Below, in pieces: positions 1 to 8,892 of a DNA stretch of 64,000 bases; within the stretch, counting starts at the first letter, position 1, and each line of letters starts with the position of its first letter. The DNA comes from Pontivivens sp032464575 (lineage in GTDB: Bacteria > Pseudomonadota > Alphaproteobacteria > Rhodobacterales > Rhodobacteraceae), in assembly GCA_032464575.1 (NCBI GenBank), contig JAWDKM010000005.1, positions 62,001 to 126,000 on the forward strand, read 5' to 3'. Under the pieces are notes generated by a model. The model searched no databases and had not been told where the DNA came from. It was given only the letters and a program-made list of their open reading frames with translations. The position numbers and the translations under genes are program-made.

Positions 1-12
1 ACAACGCAAGAA

Positions 13-927
13 ATGTCATCGAAACGGCTCAGCATCGCCACGGTGACGGATGGGCGTCCGGGCAATGCGGTGCAGGCCCGCGGGCTGGCGGAGGCGATCG
101 CGCGCCTTCGTGACGCGGATATCGTCGCCCATGACGTGGACGTCAAGCCATTGCTGCGCGAAACCCTCCTGCGCCTGACCGGCCGGCCCCTGCGCCGTGG
201 CCCGCGGGCGGACCTCGTGATCGGCGCGGGGCGGCGCGGCAACCTCGTCGCGGCCGAGGCCCGGGCGGGCGGCAGCCCCGCCGTCGCCATCCTGCGCCCG
301 AGCTTTCCGCTCAACCGCTACGACGCGGTTGTCGTGCCGGAGCACGACGGGCTCACCGGCGCCAACGTGCTCACCACGCTCGGCTCGCTCAACGCGCTGT
401 CGGCCGAGCGCATCGCCGGGGCCGCCGCCGACCTGCAGCCCCTGCCCCCGCGCACGCTGGTGGCGCTCGTCGGCGGCCCGTCGCGCACCGCGACCTTCGA
501 GGCGGAGGAAGAGGCAGCCCTCGTGTCCGATCTCTGCCGTTTCGCCGCCGAGGGCTATGCCATCGCCGCCACCCCCTCGCGGCGGACGCCGCCGAACGTC
601 ATAGAACAGATGCGCGCCGCGGTGCCCGGCATCGCGATCTGGGACGGGACGCCCCCCAACCCCTATCCCGGCTGGCTCCACGGTGCCGCGGCGATCCTCG
701 TGACGGCCGACAGCGTCAACATGGCCTCCGAGGCGGCCGCCACCGGAACGCCCGTCTTCATCTCAGGCACCGACCGCATCGCCCCGAAATTCCGGCGCTT
801 TCACGCGGCCCTCGCCCGGCGCGGCATCACCCGGCCCGCAGCCGAAGGCCCCGCCGAATGGACCTACGCCCCCCTTCGGGAGGCCGACCGGATCGCGCCG
901 CTGATCCTGGAGCGCCTCGGCCTCTGA
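13..927 (+). CDS. ELM1-family (DUF1022-type) protein
   Basis: 304 aa, complete. The N-terminus (ATVTDGRPGNAVQARGLAEA) and the later segments LVIGAGRR, GGPSRT and LVTADSVNMASEAAATGTP are characteristic of the 'mitochondrial fission ELM1' family, which is common in alphaproteobacteria. The C-terminal half looks like a GT-B-type nucleotide-sugar binding fold: a glycine-rich loop followed by a DSVNMASEA stretch. No biochemical role is established for the bacterial members. No signal peptide or membrane segment is visible, so it is probably cytoplasmic. It is the first gene in the window, so upstream partners are unknown. A hairpin terminator follows before trxB. Confidence 0.8.
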   Translation: MSSKRLSIATVTDGRPGNAVQARGLAEAIARLRDADIVAHDVDVKPLLRETLLRLTGRPLRRGPRADLVIGAGRRGNLVAAEARAGGSPAVAILRPSFPLNRYDAVVVPEHDGLTGANVLTTLGSLNALSAERIAGAAADLQPLPPRTLVALVGGPSRTATFEAEEEAALVSDLCRFAAEGYAIAATPSRRTPPNVIEQMRAAVPGIAIWDGTPPNPYPGWLHGAAAILVTADSVNMASEAAATGTPVFISGTDRIAPKFRRFHAALARRGITRPAAEGPAEWTYAPLREADRIAPLILERLGL

Positions 928-950
928 CGCATCACTCTCGTCAAATACGC

Positions 951-982
951 AAGCCCGGCCTGCACCCCGCGCAACCGGGCTT
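951..982 (+). terminator. Hairpin terminator after the ELM1-family gene
   Basis: AAGCCCGG (951-958) pairs with CCGGGCTT (975-982). The loop is 16 nt and a short TTTA runs off the 3' side. It separates the ELM1-family gene from trxB. Confidence 0.6.
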
Positions 983-1036
983 TATCCCCCCGCCCCCCTC
1001 GCCTATATCTGTCGGCCAACGAAAGGAGAGCGCGAG

Positions 1037-2032
1037 ATGTCCGAGACCCGCCATACCCGCCTGCTGATCATCGGCTCCGGCCCCGCCGGCTACACGGCGG
1101 CGGTCTACGGGGCGCGTGCGATGCTGGAGCCGCTTCTGATCCAGGGGATCCAGCCCGGCGGCCAGCTCACCACGACCACCGAGGTCGAGAACTGGCCCGG
1201 CAATACGGAGATCCAGGGCCCCGACCTGATGGTCAACATGGAGGCCCATGCCAAGGCGATGGGCACCGAGATCATCGGCGACTACATCACGCGGCTCGAC
1301 CTCTCGAAGCGCCCCTTCACGGCCTATGGCGACAGCGGCACGGTCTACACCGCCGACGCGCTGATCCTCGCGACCGGCGCGCAGGCGAAGTGGCTGGGGC
1401 TGGAGAGCGAGGAGAAGTTCAAGGGCTTCGGCGTCTCGGCCTGCGCGACCTGCGACGGCTTCTTCTATCGCGGCAAGGAGATCGTGGTGATCGGCGGCGG
1501 CAATACGGCCGTGGAGGAGGCGCTGTTCCTCACCAACTTCGCCTCCAAGGTCACGCTGATCCACCGCCGCGACGAGCTTCGCGCGGAGAAGATCCTGCAG
1601 GACCGCCTCTTCAAGAACCCCAAGATCGAGCCGCTCTGGCATCACGCGCTCGACGAGGTCCTGGGCGACGAAACGCCCCTCGGCGTCACCGGCGTCCGGG
1701 TGAAGGACGTGCGCACCGGCGAGACGCGGGAGATCCCCGCCGCGGGCGTCTTCGTCGCCATCGGCCACGCGCCCGCCAACGAACTGGTGAAGGACGTGCT
1801 GGAGACGCACAACGGCGGCTACGTGAAGACGGCATCAGACTCCACCGCGACCTCGATCCCCGGCGTCTTCGCCGCAGGCGATCTGACCGACCACATCTAC
1901 CGGCAGGCCGTGACCTCCGCCGGGATGGGCTGCATGGCCGCCCTCGAGGCCGAGAAGTTCCTGGCCGAGCAGGAGGGCGAGGACGTGACCGAGCCCCTCG
2001 GCTACGGCGCCCCGGTCGAAGCCGCGGAATGA
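1037..2032 (+). CDS. trxB: Thioredoxin-disulfide reductase
   Basis: 331 aa, the usual length. It reduces oxidised thioredoxin with NADPH through FAD in the cytosol. The FAD-binding GxGxxG is visible near the N-terminus (IIGSGPAGYTAAVYGARA). The redox-active CATC is at C136/C139, the NADPH-binding motif is VVIGGGNTAVEEAL, and the C-terminal FAD motif is GVFAAGDLTD. The start is preceded by a strong GAAAGGAGAG ribosome binding site. Its stop overlaps the start of the downstream glycosyltransferase (ATGA), so the two are translationally coupled. Confidence 0.97.
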   Translation: MSETRHTRLLIIGSGPAGYTAAVYGARAMLEPLLIQGIQPGGQLTTTTEVENWPGNTEIQGPDLMVNMEAHAKAMGTEIIGDYITRLDLSKRPFTAYGDSGTVYTADALILATGAQAKWLGLESEEKFKGFGVSACATCDGFFYRGKEIVVIGGGNTAVEEALFLTNFASKVTLIHRRDELRAEKILQDRLFKNPKIEPLWHHALDEVLGDETPLGVTGVRVKDVRTGETREIPAAGVFVAIGHAPANELVKDVLETHNGGYVKTASDSTATSIPGVFAAGDLTDHIYRQAVTSAGMGCMAALEAEKFLAEQEGEDVTEPLGYGAPVEAAE

Positions 2033-2763
2033 CGCAGACCGTCATCTGCATGAAATGGGGTCCGCGCTACGGCGCGGACTTCGCCAACCGCCTCTGGGGC
2101 ATGATCCGCCGCAACACGACGCGCGACACCCGCCTCATCTGCTTCACAGACAATGCCGAGGGCGTGCACCCCGATATCGAGTGCCGCCCTATTCCGCACG
2201 TGGACCTGCCGGAAAGCCACCAGATGAAGCCGTGGCGCAAGATCTCGCTGTGGAACCGGGATCTGGGGCTGGAGGGCGACATCCTCTTCATGGATCTCGA
2301 CCTCGTCATCACCGGCACCATCGACAGCTTCTTCGACCACGCGCCGGAAGAGACGTTCTGCGTCATCCGCAACTGGACCCAGCCGGACAAGCGGATCGGC
2401 AACACGTCCGTCTACCGCTTTCGCGTGGGTGCGCATCACGACGTCTACCAGCGTCTGATGGACGATCCGGAGGGGGTGACGGGCGCGCATCCGAACTCGC
2501 AGACCTATATCTCGCGCACCATATCCTCGATGGCGTTCTGGCCCGCGGAGTGGTGCGTCAGCTTCAAGCACTCGCTGATGCCGCGCTGGCCGCTCAACTT
2601 CATCAAGGACGTGCCGTTGCCCGAGACGGCGCGCGTGGTCGCCTTCACCGGCAAGCCCGACCCGGACGACGCGGTGGTCGGCAAGTGGCCCGCGAAAGGC
2701 CACAAGAAGCTCTACAAGTATGTCCGCCCGACCCCGTGGATCGCGGAGCACTGGCGCGAGTAG
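2029..2763 (+). CDS. Putative glycosyltransferase (DxD-type)
   Basis: 244 aa. The start is the ATG that overlaps the trxB stop codon by 4 nt. The sequence has a GT-A-like profile: an N-terminal beta strand (TVICMKWGPRYG), then ILFMDLDLVI with a DxD-like pair at D89/D91, the usual metal/sugar-nucleotide site. WPAEWCVSFKH and LNFIKD follow. No membrane helices are seen, so it is likely cytosolic or peripheral. The acceptor and sugar cannot be read from the sequence. Pairing with trxB looks positional rather than functional. Confidence 0.75.
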   Translation: MTQTVICMKWGPRYGADFANRLWGMIRRNTTRDTRLICFTDNAEGVHPDIECRPIPHVDLPESHQMKPWRKISLWNRDLGLEGDILFMDLDLVITGTIDSFFDHAPEETFCVIRNWTQPDKRIGNTSVYRFRVGAHHDVYQRLMDDPEGVTGAHPNSQTYISRTISSMAFWPAEWCVSFKHSLMPRWPLNFIKDVPLPETARVVAFTGKPDPDDAVVGKWPAKGHKKLYKYVRPTPWIAEHWRE

Positions 2764-2946
2764 ACGCCGCACGGCGCACGTTTGACGCGCAACGGTGTTC
2801 GTTTGCGGGCAAGCGGACCAAGGTTTTGTTCCATGAAGGCCACGCCCGCGGCGATTGCGTCCTTTTCGCAGGCGCCGTGGTTGTCTTCGCACCGCAGCGG
2901 AGTCAATGAACCGCGCAACGGACCACCCGGACAGGACAGAAACACG

Positions 2947-4653
2947 ATGCAGCCGCAGCCGCACGCCCCCGTTCCCGAACTCTATGTCTCCTACGACAGC
3001 GCCACCAAGCTGAAGATCGAGGCGGGCGACCTGCCCTCCTGGGACCTCACGCCGCGCCAGGTCTGCGATCTGGAGCTCCTGATGAACGGCGGCTTCAACC
3101 CGCTCAAGGGTTTCCTGAGCGAGGAAGACTACGACAGCGTGGTGGAGACGATGCGGCTCAAGGACGGCTCCCTCTGGCCGATGCCGATCACGCTGGACGT
3201 GTCCGAGAAGTTCGCCGACGGCATCAACGAGGGGCAGGACATCGCCCTGCGCGATCCGGAGGGCGTGATCCTCGCCATTCTCTCCGTCACCGACAAGTGG
3301 CTGCCCAACAAGGCGCGCGAGGCTGAGAAGGTCTTCGGTGCAGATGATGTGGCTCACCCGGCGGTGAACTACCTGCACAACGTCGCGGGTCCGGTGTATC
3401 TGGGCGGGCCGATCACCGGCATTCAGCAGCCGGTGCACTACGACTACCGCGCCCGCCGCGACACGCCCAACGAGCTGCGCGCCTTCTTCCGGAAGATGGG
3501 CTGGCGCCGCGTCGTCGCCTTCCAGACCCGCAACCCGCTGCACCGCGCACACCAGGAGCTGACCTTCCGCGCCGCGAAGGAAGCGCAGGCGAACCTCTTG
3601 ATCCACCCGGTCGTCGGCATGACGAAGCCCGGCGACATCGACCACTTCACCCGCGTGCGCTGCTACGAGGCGGTGCTCGACAAGTACCCGTCGGCCACCA
3701 CGCACCTCTCCCTGCTCAACCTCGCCATGCGCATGGCCGGCCCGCGGGAGGCGGTCTGGCACGGCCTGATCCGCAAGAACCACGGCTGCACCCACTTCAT
3801 CGTGGGCCGCGACCACGCCGGGCCCGGCAAGAACTCCGCCGGCGAGGACTTCTACGGCCCCTACGACGCGCAGGACCTCTTCAACCAGCACGCCGACGAG
3901 ATCGGCATCGAGATGCTGGACTTCAAGCACATGGTCTACGTGCAGGAGCGGGCCGAATACCAGCCGATCGACGAGGTGGAAAAGGACGCGACCGTCCTCA
4001 ACATCTCCGGCACCGAGCTGCGCCGCCGTCTTCAGGAGGGGCTGGAGATCCCCGAGTGGTTCTCCTTCCCCGAGGTGGTCGAGGAGCTGCGCCGCACCAA
4101 GCCGCCGCGCTCCAAGCAGGGCTTCACTGTGTTCTTCACCGGCCTCTCCGGCTCCGGCAAGTCCACCATCGCCAATGCCGTGATGGTCAAGCTGATGGAG
4201 ATGGGCGGCCGCCCGGTGACGCTGCTCGACGGGGACATCGTGCGGAAGAACTTGAGCTCCGAGCTCGGCTTCTCCAAGGAGCACCGCGACCTCAACATCC
4301 GCCGCATCGGTTATGTCGCTTCCGAGATCACCAAGAACGGCGGCATCGCGATCTGCGCGCCCATCGCACCCTACACCGCGACCCGCCGGGCCGTGCGCGA
4401 GGACATCGAAAGCTTCGGCGCCTTCGTCGAGGTCCATGTGGCCACCTCGCTGGAGGAATGCGAGCGGCGTGACCGCAAGGGCCTCTACAAGCTGGCTCGC
4501 GAAGGCAAGATCAAGGAATTCACTGGCATCTCCGACCCCTACGAGGCGCCGACACAGGCCGAGCTTGTCGTGGACACCGAAGGGCAGGAGGTCGACTTCT
4601 GCGCCCAGCAGGTGATCCTGAAGCTCGAACAGATGGGCCTGATCGCCGCCTGA
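2947..4653 (+). CDS. Bifunctional sulfate adenylyltransferase / adenylylsulfate kinase
   Basis: 568 aa. It activates sulfate with ATP to APS and then phosphorylates APS to PAPS in one polypeptide. The N-terminal ATP sulfurylase domain carries the QTRNPLHRAH nucleotide loop (from residue 193) and the GRDHAGPG motif. The C-terminal APS kinase domain starts around residue 390 and has a P-loop, GLSGSGKS (399-406), and the LLDGD motif. The frame is open upstream, but the ATG at 2947 begins the conserved region. This fused, CysND-independent architecture is typical of Rhodobacterales. A strong hairpin terminator follows. Confidence 0.95.
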   Translation: MQPQPHAPVPELYVSYDSATKLKIEAGDLPSWDLTPRQVCDLELLMNGGFNPLKGFLSEEDYDSVVETMRLKDGSLWPMPITLDVSEKFADGINEGQDIALRDPEGVILAILSVTDKWLPNKAREAEKVFGADDVAHPAVNYLHNVAGPVYLGGPITGIQQPVHYDYRARRDTPNELRAFFRKMGWRRVVAFQTRNPLHRAHQELTFRAAKEAQANLLIHPVVGMTKPGDIDHFTRVRCYEAVLDKYPSATTHLSLLNLAMRMAGPREAVWHGLIRKNHGCTHFIVGRDHAGPGKNSAGEDFYGPYDAQDLFNQHADEIGIEMLDFKHMVYVQERAEYQPIDEVEKDATVLNISGTELRRRLQEGLEIPEWFSFPEVVEELRRTKPPRSKQGFTVFFTGLSGSGKSTIANAVMVKLMEMGGRPVTLLDGDIVRKNLSSELGFSKEHRDLNIRRIGYVASEITKNGGIAICAPIAPYTATRRAVREDIESFGAFVEVHVATSLEECERRDRKGLYKLAREGKIKEFTGISDPYEAPTQAELVVDTEGQEVDFCAQQVILKLEQMGLIAA

Positions 4654-4703
4654 TGTCGGAGCGGTGCCGAACCCGGTCCCGCACGGTTGCACGACTTGAA
4701 ACC

Positions 4704-4734
4704 GCCCCGGCCCAAGCGCCGGGGCCTTTCGTTT
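4704..4734 (+). terminator. Terminator of the sulfate activation gene
   Basis: GCCCCGGC (4704-4711) pairs perfectly with GCCGGGGC (4718-4725). The loop is 6 nt and the hairpin is followed by CTTTCGTTT. Confidence 0.75.
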
Positions 4735-4777
4735 GCGGAGCCAACACTCTGGTCATCGCGCCCCGATGTTACTACAT

Positions 4778-4797
4778 ATGTGGCAACGGAAAGGACC
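4778..4797. promoter_or_regulatory. Palindromic operator of the toxin-antitoxin operon
   Basis: GTTACTACAT|ATGTGGCAAC is a 20-bp dyad centred on ACATATGT, with 8 of 10 positions symmetric. It ends 5 nt before the antitoxin start and borders its ribosome binding site (AAGGA). AbrB/MazE-type antitoxins normally repress their own operon through such palindromes, so this is a probable autoregulatory site. That role is inferred. Confidence 0.55.
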
Positions 4798-4802
4798 AAC
4801 CG

Positions 4803-5030
4803 ATGACCGCTCTCAAGATCCGCAAGGTCGGCAATTCTCTCGGCATCGTCCTGCCGAGGGAGGTAACCGCGCGCCTCAACGTGACTGACGGTGACCGGCT
4901 CTTCATTACCGAGGCGCCCGACGGCTCCATGCGCCTCACCCCCTACGATCCCGATTTCGATGTCCAGATGGATGCGGCGAAGGAGGGCATGCGGCTCTAT
5001 CGCGAGACCCTGCGTGAACTGGCAAAGTGA
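4803..5030 (+). CDS. AbrB/MazE-type antitoxin
   Basis: 75 aa. It begins MTALKIRKVGNSLGIVLPRE, the swapped-hairpin SpoVT/AbrB DNA-binding fold found in MazE-like antitoxins. The residues after about 50 would bind the toxin. The frame is open upstream, but the ATG at 4803 has an AAGGA ribosome binding site and starts the domain. Its stop overlaps the GTG start of the toxin by 4 nt. The partner is Doc rather than the more usual MazF. It probably represses its own operon through the palindrome just upstream. Confidence 0.88.
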   Translation: MTALKIRKVGNSLGIVLPREVTARLNVTDGDRLFITEAPDGSMRLTPYDPDFDVQMDAAKEGMRLYRETLRELAK

Positions 5031-5413
5031 ACGAACCGAACTGGTTGCTGCCGCAGGTCGTCGAGGCGATGCACGACACGCAGCTTGCAGAGCATGGTGG
5101 CCCTGTGGGCATTCGCGATGCCGGAATGCTCGATTCCGCGCTTGCCCGAGCACGCAACGCCTATGCTTACGGTGAGACGGACCTGCATGCCCTCGCGGCG
5201 TGCTACGCGTTCGGTCTTGCCCGCAACCACCCTTTCGTCGACGGAAACAAGCGAACGGCCTTCCTCGCGGCCTTCGTCTTTCTCCGCATCAACGGCAGGT
5301 TGCTGGCCACCGAACAGGTCGACGCGGTGCGGGCCGTACTTGCGCTGGCGGCAGGCGCGTGTTCCGAAGCCGATTTCGCCGATTGGCTGCGTGCCAATAC
5401 GCGCCCTGCCTGA
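5027..5413 (+). CDS. doc: Doc-type toxin (Fic/Doc family)
   Basis: 128 aa, GTG start overlapping the antitoxin stop. The active-site motif HPFVDGNKR matches the Doc signature HxFx(D/N)(A/G)NKR. Doc enzymes phosphorylate elongation factor Tu and stop translation, and the AbrB-like partner should neutralise it. The family's usual antitoxin is Phd. Pairing with an AbrB-fold antitoxin is also known. The gene looks intact, with no frameshift, and ends just before a bidirectional terminator. Confidence 0.9.
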   Translation: MNEPNWLLPQVVEAMHDTQLAEHGGPVGIRDAGMLDSALARARNAYAYGETDLHALAACYAFGLARNHPFVDGNKRTAFLAAFVFLRINGRLLATEQVDAVRAVLALAAGACSEADFADWLRANTRPA

Positions 5414-5420
5414 AACGAAA

Positions 5421-5443
5421 AAGCCCCGCGCGCCGGCGGGGCC
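5421..5443. terminator. Bidirectional terminator between doc and the DUF1150 gene
   Basis: GCCCCGC (5423-5429) pairs with GCGGGGC (5436-5442). The A-run before it becomes a T-run on the minus strand, so it ends the minus-strand Hsp20-DUF1150 transcript well and can also stop doc. Confidence 0.75.
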
Positions 5444-5465
5444 TTCACATCTCGTCGTGACCTGT

Positions 5466-5684
5466 TCAGTGCACGCTGACGGGTGCCATCTCGTGCTGGC
5501 GCGCCACGACGAAAGCCAGGCGGCGGTCGCCGACGATGGCGATACGCTCACCGGTTTCGGCGTGGATCGCGTAGAGCGTGGTCAGATCCGTCTGCGCCCG
5601 AACGTCCTCGGGCAGGTCATCGGCGCTGATGGTGCGGACATAGACGGTCCGGTCCGGCAGCGCGTCGGGGGCGTGTTCCCTCAT
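5466..5684 (-). CDS. DUF1150 family protein
   Basis: 72 aa. The C-terminal two thirds (LTTLYAIHAETGERIAIVGD...ARQHEMAPVSVH) match the small DUF1150 family, found almost only in alphaproteobacteria and usually beside small heat-shock proteins. The start at 5684 is chosen because a consensus AGGAG lies 8 nt upstream. An alternative ATG at 5708 overlaps the hsp20 stop (ATGA) and would add 8 residues. It is cotranscribed with hsp20. Its function is not established. Confidence 0.85.
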   Translation of the reverse strand: MREHAPDALPDRTVYVRTISADDLPEDVRAQTDLTTLYAIHAETGERIAIVGDRRLAFVVARQHEMAPVSVH

Positions 5685-5704
5685 CTCCGTATCTCCTTTT
5701 TCCG

Positions 5705-6118
5705 TCATGACCGCTTGATCTCGATCGACTGAACAACGCGCTCGGGCGCCTTGCGTTCGAGCGAAATGTTCAACAGGCCGTGTTCCAGTTGCGCTCCGGT
5801 CACTTCCACCCCCTCCGCGAGCACGAAGGAGCGGGAGAACTGCCGCGCCGCGATGCCGCGGTGGAGGAACACCCGCTCCGCCGCCGGATCCGTCTGCTTG
5901 CCCCGGATCAGGAGTTGCCGGTCTTCCAGCGTGATCGCGAGGTCGTCCTCCGCGAAGCCGGCCACCGCGAGTGTAATGCGGTAGGCGTTCTCGGCCGTCT
6001 GTTCGATGTTGTAGGGCGGATATCCATCCGACCCGGCCTTGGCCGTCCGCTCCACCAGCCGGTCGAGTTCCTCGAAGCCGAGCAGGAACGGGTGCGAGCC
6101 AAAGGAATGGCGTGTCAT
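5705..6118 (-). CDS. Small heat-shock protein, Hsp20/alpha-crystallin family
   Basis: 137 aa, the normal length for IbpA-like holdases that keep unfolded proteins soluble in the cytosol. The alpha-crystallin domain runs from about residue 35 (PYNIEQTAENAYRITLAVAG) to about 125. The conserved A-x-x-x-n-G-L motif appears as AQLEHGLLNISL. A C-terminal IEIKRS ends the chain. It is coupled to a DUF1150 gene downstream, and an RpoH-like promoter lies about 60 nt upstream. Confidence 0.93.
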   Translation of the reverse strand: MTRHSFGSHPFLLGFEELDRLVERTAKAGSDGYPPYNIEQTAENAYRITLAVAGFAEDDLAITLEDRQLLIRGKQTDPAAERVFLHRGIAARQFSRSFVLAEGVEVTGAQLEHGLLNISLERKAPERVVQSIEIKRS

Positions 6119-6185
6119 GGCGATGTCCTCGTTGCGTCAAGCGACATGTGCCCGGGTCCCGGTATCGGCGGCCCGGATACAAGAA

Positions 6186-6214
6186 ATATGGGTGAGCGGC
6201 GCTTCGGCCACAAG
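6186..6214 (-). promoter_or_regulatory. RpoH-type (heat-shock) promoter for hsp20
   Basis: On the minus strand, CTTG (6214-6211), 18 nt and CCCATAT (6192-6186) fit the sigma-32 pattern used in Rhodobacter (CTTG-N17/18-CCATAT). The predicted transcript would start about 60 nt before the hsp20 ATG. Confidence 0.55.
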
Positions 6215-6294
6215 GGGCTGCGCGACGCGACGTCAGTGGCGCGCGGCCGCGGAACCGCGCTAGGCTCCATGGCAAAACGACAGGGGGAAACACC

Positions 6295-7473
6295 ATGCGC
6301 GAAGCCGTGATCGTCTCGTCCGCCCGTTCGGGGCTGACCAAAGCCCACCGGGGCGAGTTCAACCGCACCTTCGGCGCCACGCTGGGCGGCACCGTGATCG
6401 AGGAAACGGTGCGGCGCGCGGGTGCCAATCCCGAACTGGTCGAGGACTGCCTGATCGGCTGCGCCTTCCCGTCGGGGACCACCGGCGGCAATGTCGCGCG
6501 TCAGATCGTGATCCGCGCAGGTCTTCCGGTCTCCATCGCGGGGGCCACCGTGAACCGCTTCTGCTCCTCCGGCTTGCAGACGGTCGCCATGGCAGCCAAC
6601 CGGATCGAGAACGAGGGCGCGGAGGCCGTCGTGGCGGGTGGTGTCGAGGTCGTCAGCCAGATCCCCGGCAAGAAGGGTCCGATGGACGAGGACCCTTGGC
6701 TGCTCGACCACAAGCCCGAGATCTTCCTGCCGATGATCGACACGGCAGATATCGTGGCGCAGCGCTACGGCATCTCCCGCGAACGGCAGGACGCCTATGG
6801 ACTGCGCTCGCAGCAGCGTTATGCCGCGGCCCAGCAGGCCGGGAAGTACGACGACGAGATCATGGAGATCGAGACCGTCATGGCCGTGCAGGACCGCGAG
6901 ACCGGGGAGATCTCGGAGAAGACGGTTACCGTCGACCGCGACACCTGCAACCGCCCGCAGACGACGTTGGAGGGGCTGGAGAGCCTGCAACCCGTGCGGG
7001 GCGAGGGCAACTTCGTTACCGCCGGCAACGCCTCCCAACTCTCCGACGGGGCGGCGGGCGTGATGCTGATGGAGGCCGGCGCCGCGAAGGCCGAGGGCAT
7101 CGAGGCGCTTGCCACCTTCCGCGGTTTCGCCGTCGCGGGCTGCGAGCCCGACGAGATGGGCATCGGTCCGGTCTTCGCCGTTCCCCGGCTGCTCGACCGC
7201 GCGGGACTGAAGGTCGACGACATCGACCTCTGGGAGCTCAACGAGGCGTTCGCGAGCCAGGTCCTCTACTGCCAGGACCGGCTGGGGATCCCGGACGACA
7301 AGCTCAACGTCAACGGCGGCTCCATCGCCATCGGTCACCCCTTCGGCATGACCGGCGCCCGCCAGGTCGGCCACATCATCCGCGAGGGCAAACGCACCGG
7401 CGCCAAGTGGGCGGTCGTGACCATGTGCATCGGCGGCGGCCAGGGTGCTGCGGGGCTGATCGAGATCCACTAG
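6295..7473 (+). CDS. Acetyl-CoA C-acyltransferase (thiolase)
   Basis: 392 aa, the typical thiolase length. It performs the last, thiolytic step of beta-oxidation (3-ketoacyl-CoA + CoA), or the reverse condensation. The nucleophilic cysteine is C90 in NRFCSSGLQT. The active-site histidine lies in GGSIAIGHPFGMTGAR, and the second cysteine in MCIGGGQGAAGL. An AGGGGGAAA ribosome binding site precedes the ATG. It is followed by two acyl-CoA dehydrogenases on the same strand, so the three probably form a fatty or aromatic acyl-CoA degradation operon with repeat-filled gaps. Confidence 0.93.
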   Translation: MREAVIVSSARSGLTKAHRGEFNRTFGATLGGTVIEETVRRAGANPELVEDCLIGCAFPSGTTGGNVARQIVIRAGLPVSIAGATVNRFCSSGLQTVAMAANRIENEGAEAVVAGGVEVVSQIPGKKGPMDEDPWLLDHKPEIFLPMIDTADIVAQRYGISRERQDAYGLRSQQRYAAAQQAGKYDDEIMEIETVMAVQDRETGEISEKTVTVDRDTCNRPQTTLEGLESLQPVRGEGNFVTAGNASQLSDGAAGVMLMEAGAAKAEGIEALATFRGFAVAGCEPDEMGIGPVFAVPRLLDRAGLKVDDIDLWELNEAFASQVLYCQDRLGIPDDKLNVNGGSIAIGHPFGMTGARQVGHIIREGKRTGAKWAVVTMCIGGGQGAAGLIEIH

Positions 7474-7483
7474 GCGACCCACC

Positions 7484-7545
7484 GTTCCGGAGCAGGCCGG
7501 AACCTCGCCGAACGAGAAGGCTCCGGGTCAAGCCCGGAACAGCGA
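7484..7545. repeat. Double-hairpin intercistronic repeat, copy 1
   Basis: Two consecutive dyads, GTTCCGG/CCGGAAC (7484-7503) and TCCGGG/CCCGGA (7522-7538), end in CAGCGA. The same arrangement recurs at 8758-8819 between the next two genes. Confidence 0.6.
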
Positions 7546-7564
7546 CGGACAAGGAGGCCAACCG

Positions 7565-8746
<1,182 letters not shown>

Positions 8747-8757
8747 CGCTCGTCGCT

Positions 8758-8819
8758 GTTCCGGCGAACGCCGGAACCTCACAATTGAGGGAGACTCCGG
8801 GTCCGGCCCGGAGCAGCGA
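8758..8819. repeat. Double-hairpin intercistronic repeat, copy 2
   Basis: GTTCCGG (8758-8764) pairs with CCGGAAC (8771-8777), and TCCGGG (8796-8801) with CCCGGA (8807-8812), ending GCAGCGA. It resembles the copy at 7484-7545 in order and in sequence. Confidence 0.6.
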
Positions 8820-8892
8820 TGCCAAAAGCAACCGTCCCGGCCCCGCGCCGGGACCGCCACCAAAAATTCCCGGCCCCCACAGGACACGACCC

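Noticed and set aside
2002..4692. Very long open frame antisense to the glycosyltransferase and sulfurylase genes
   Set aside because: Its translation is compositionally odd (His/Asp/Val-rich) and without domains; it is a GC-rich shadow of the well-supported genes on the other strand.
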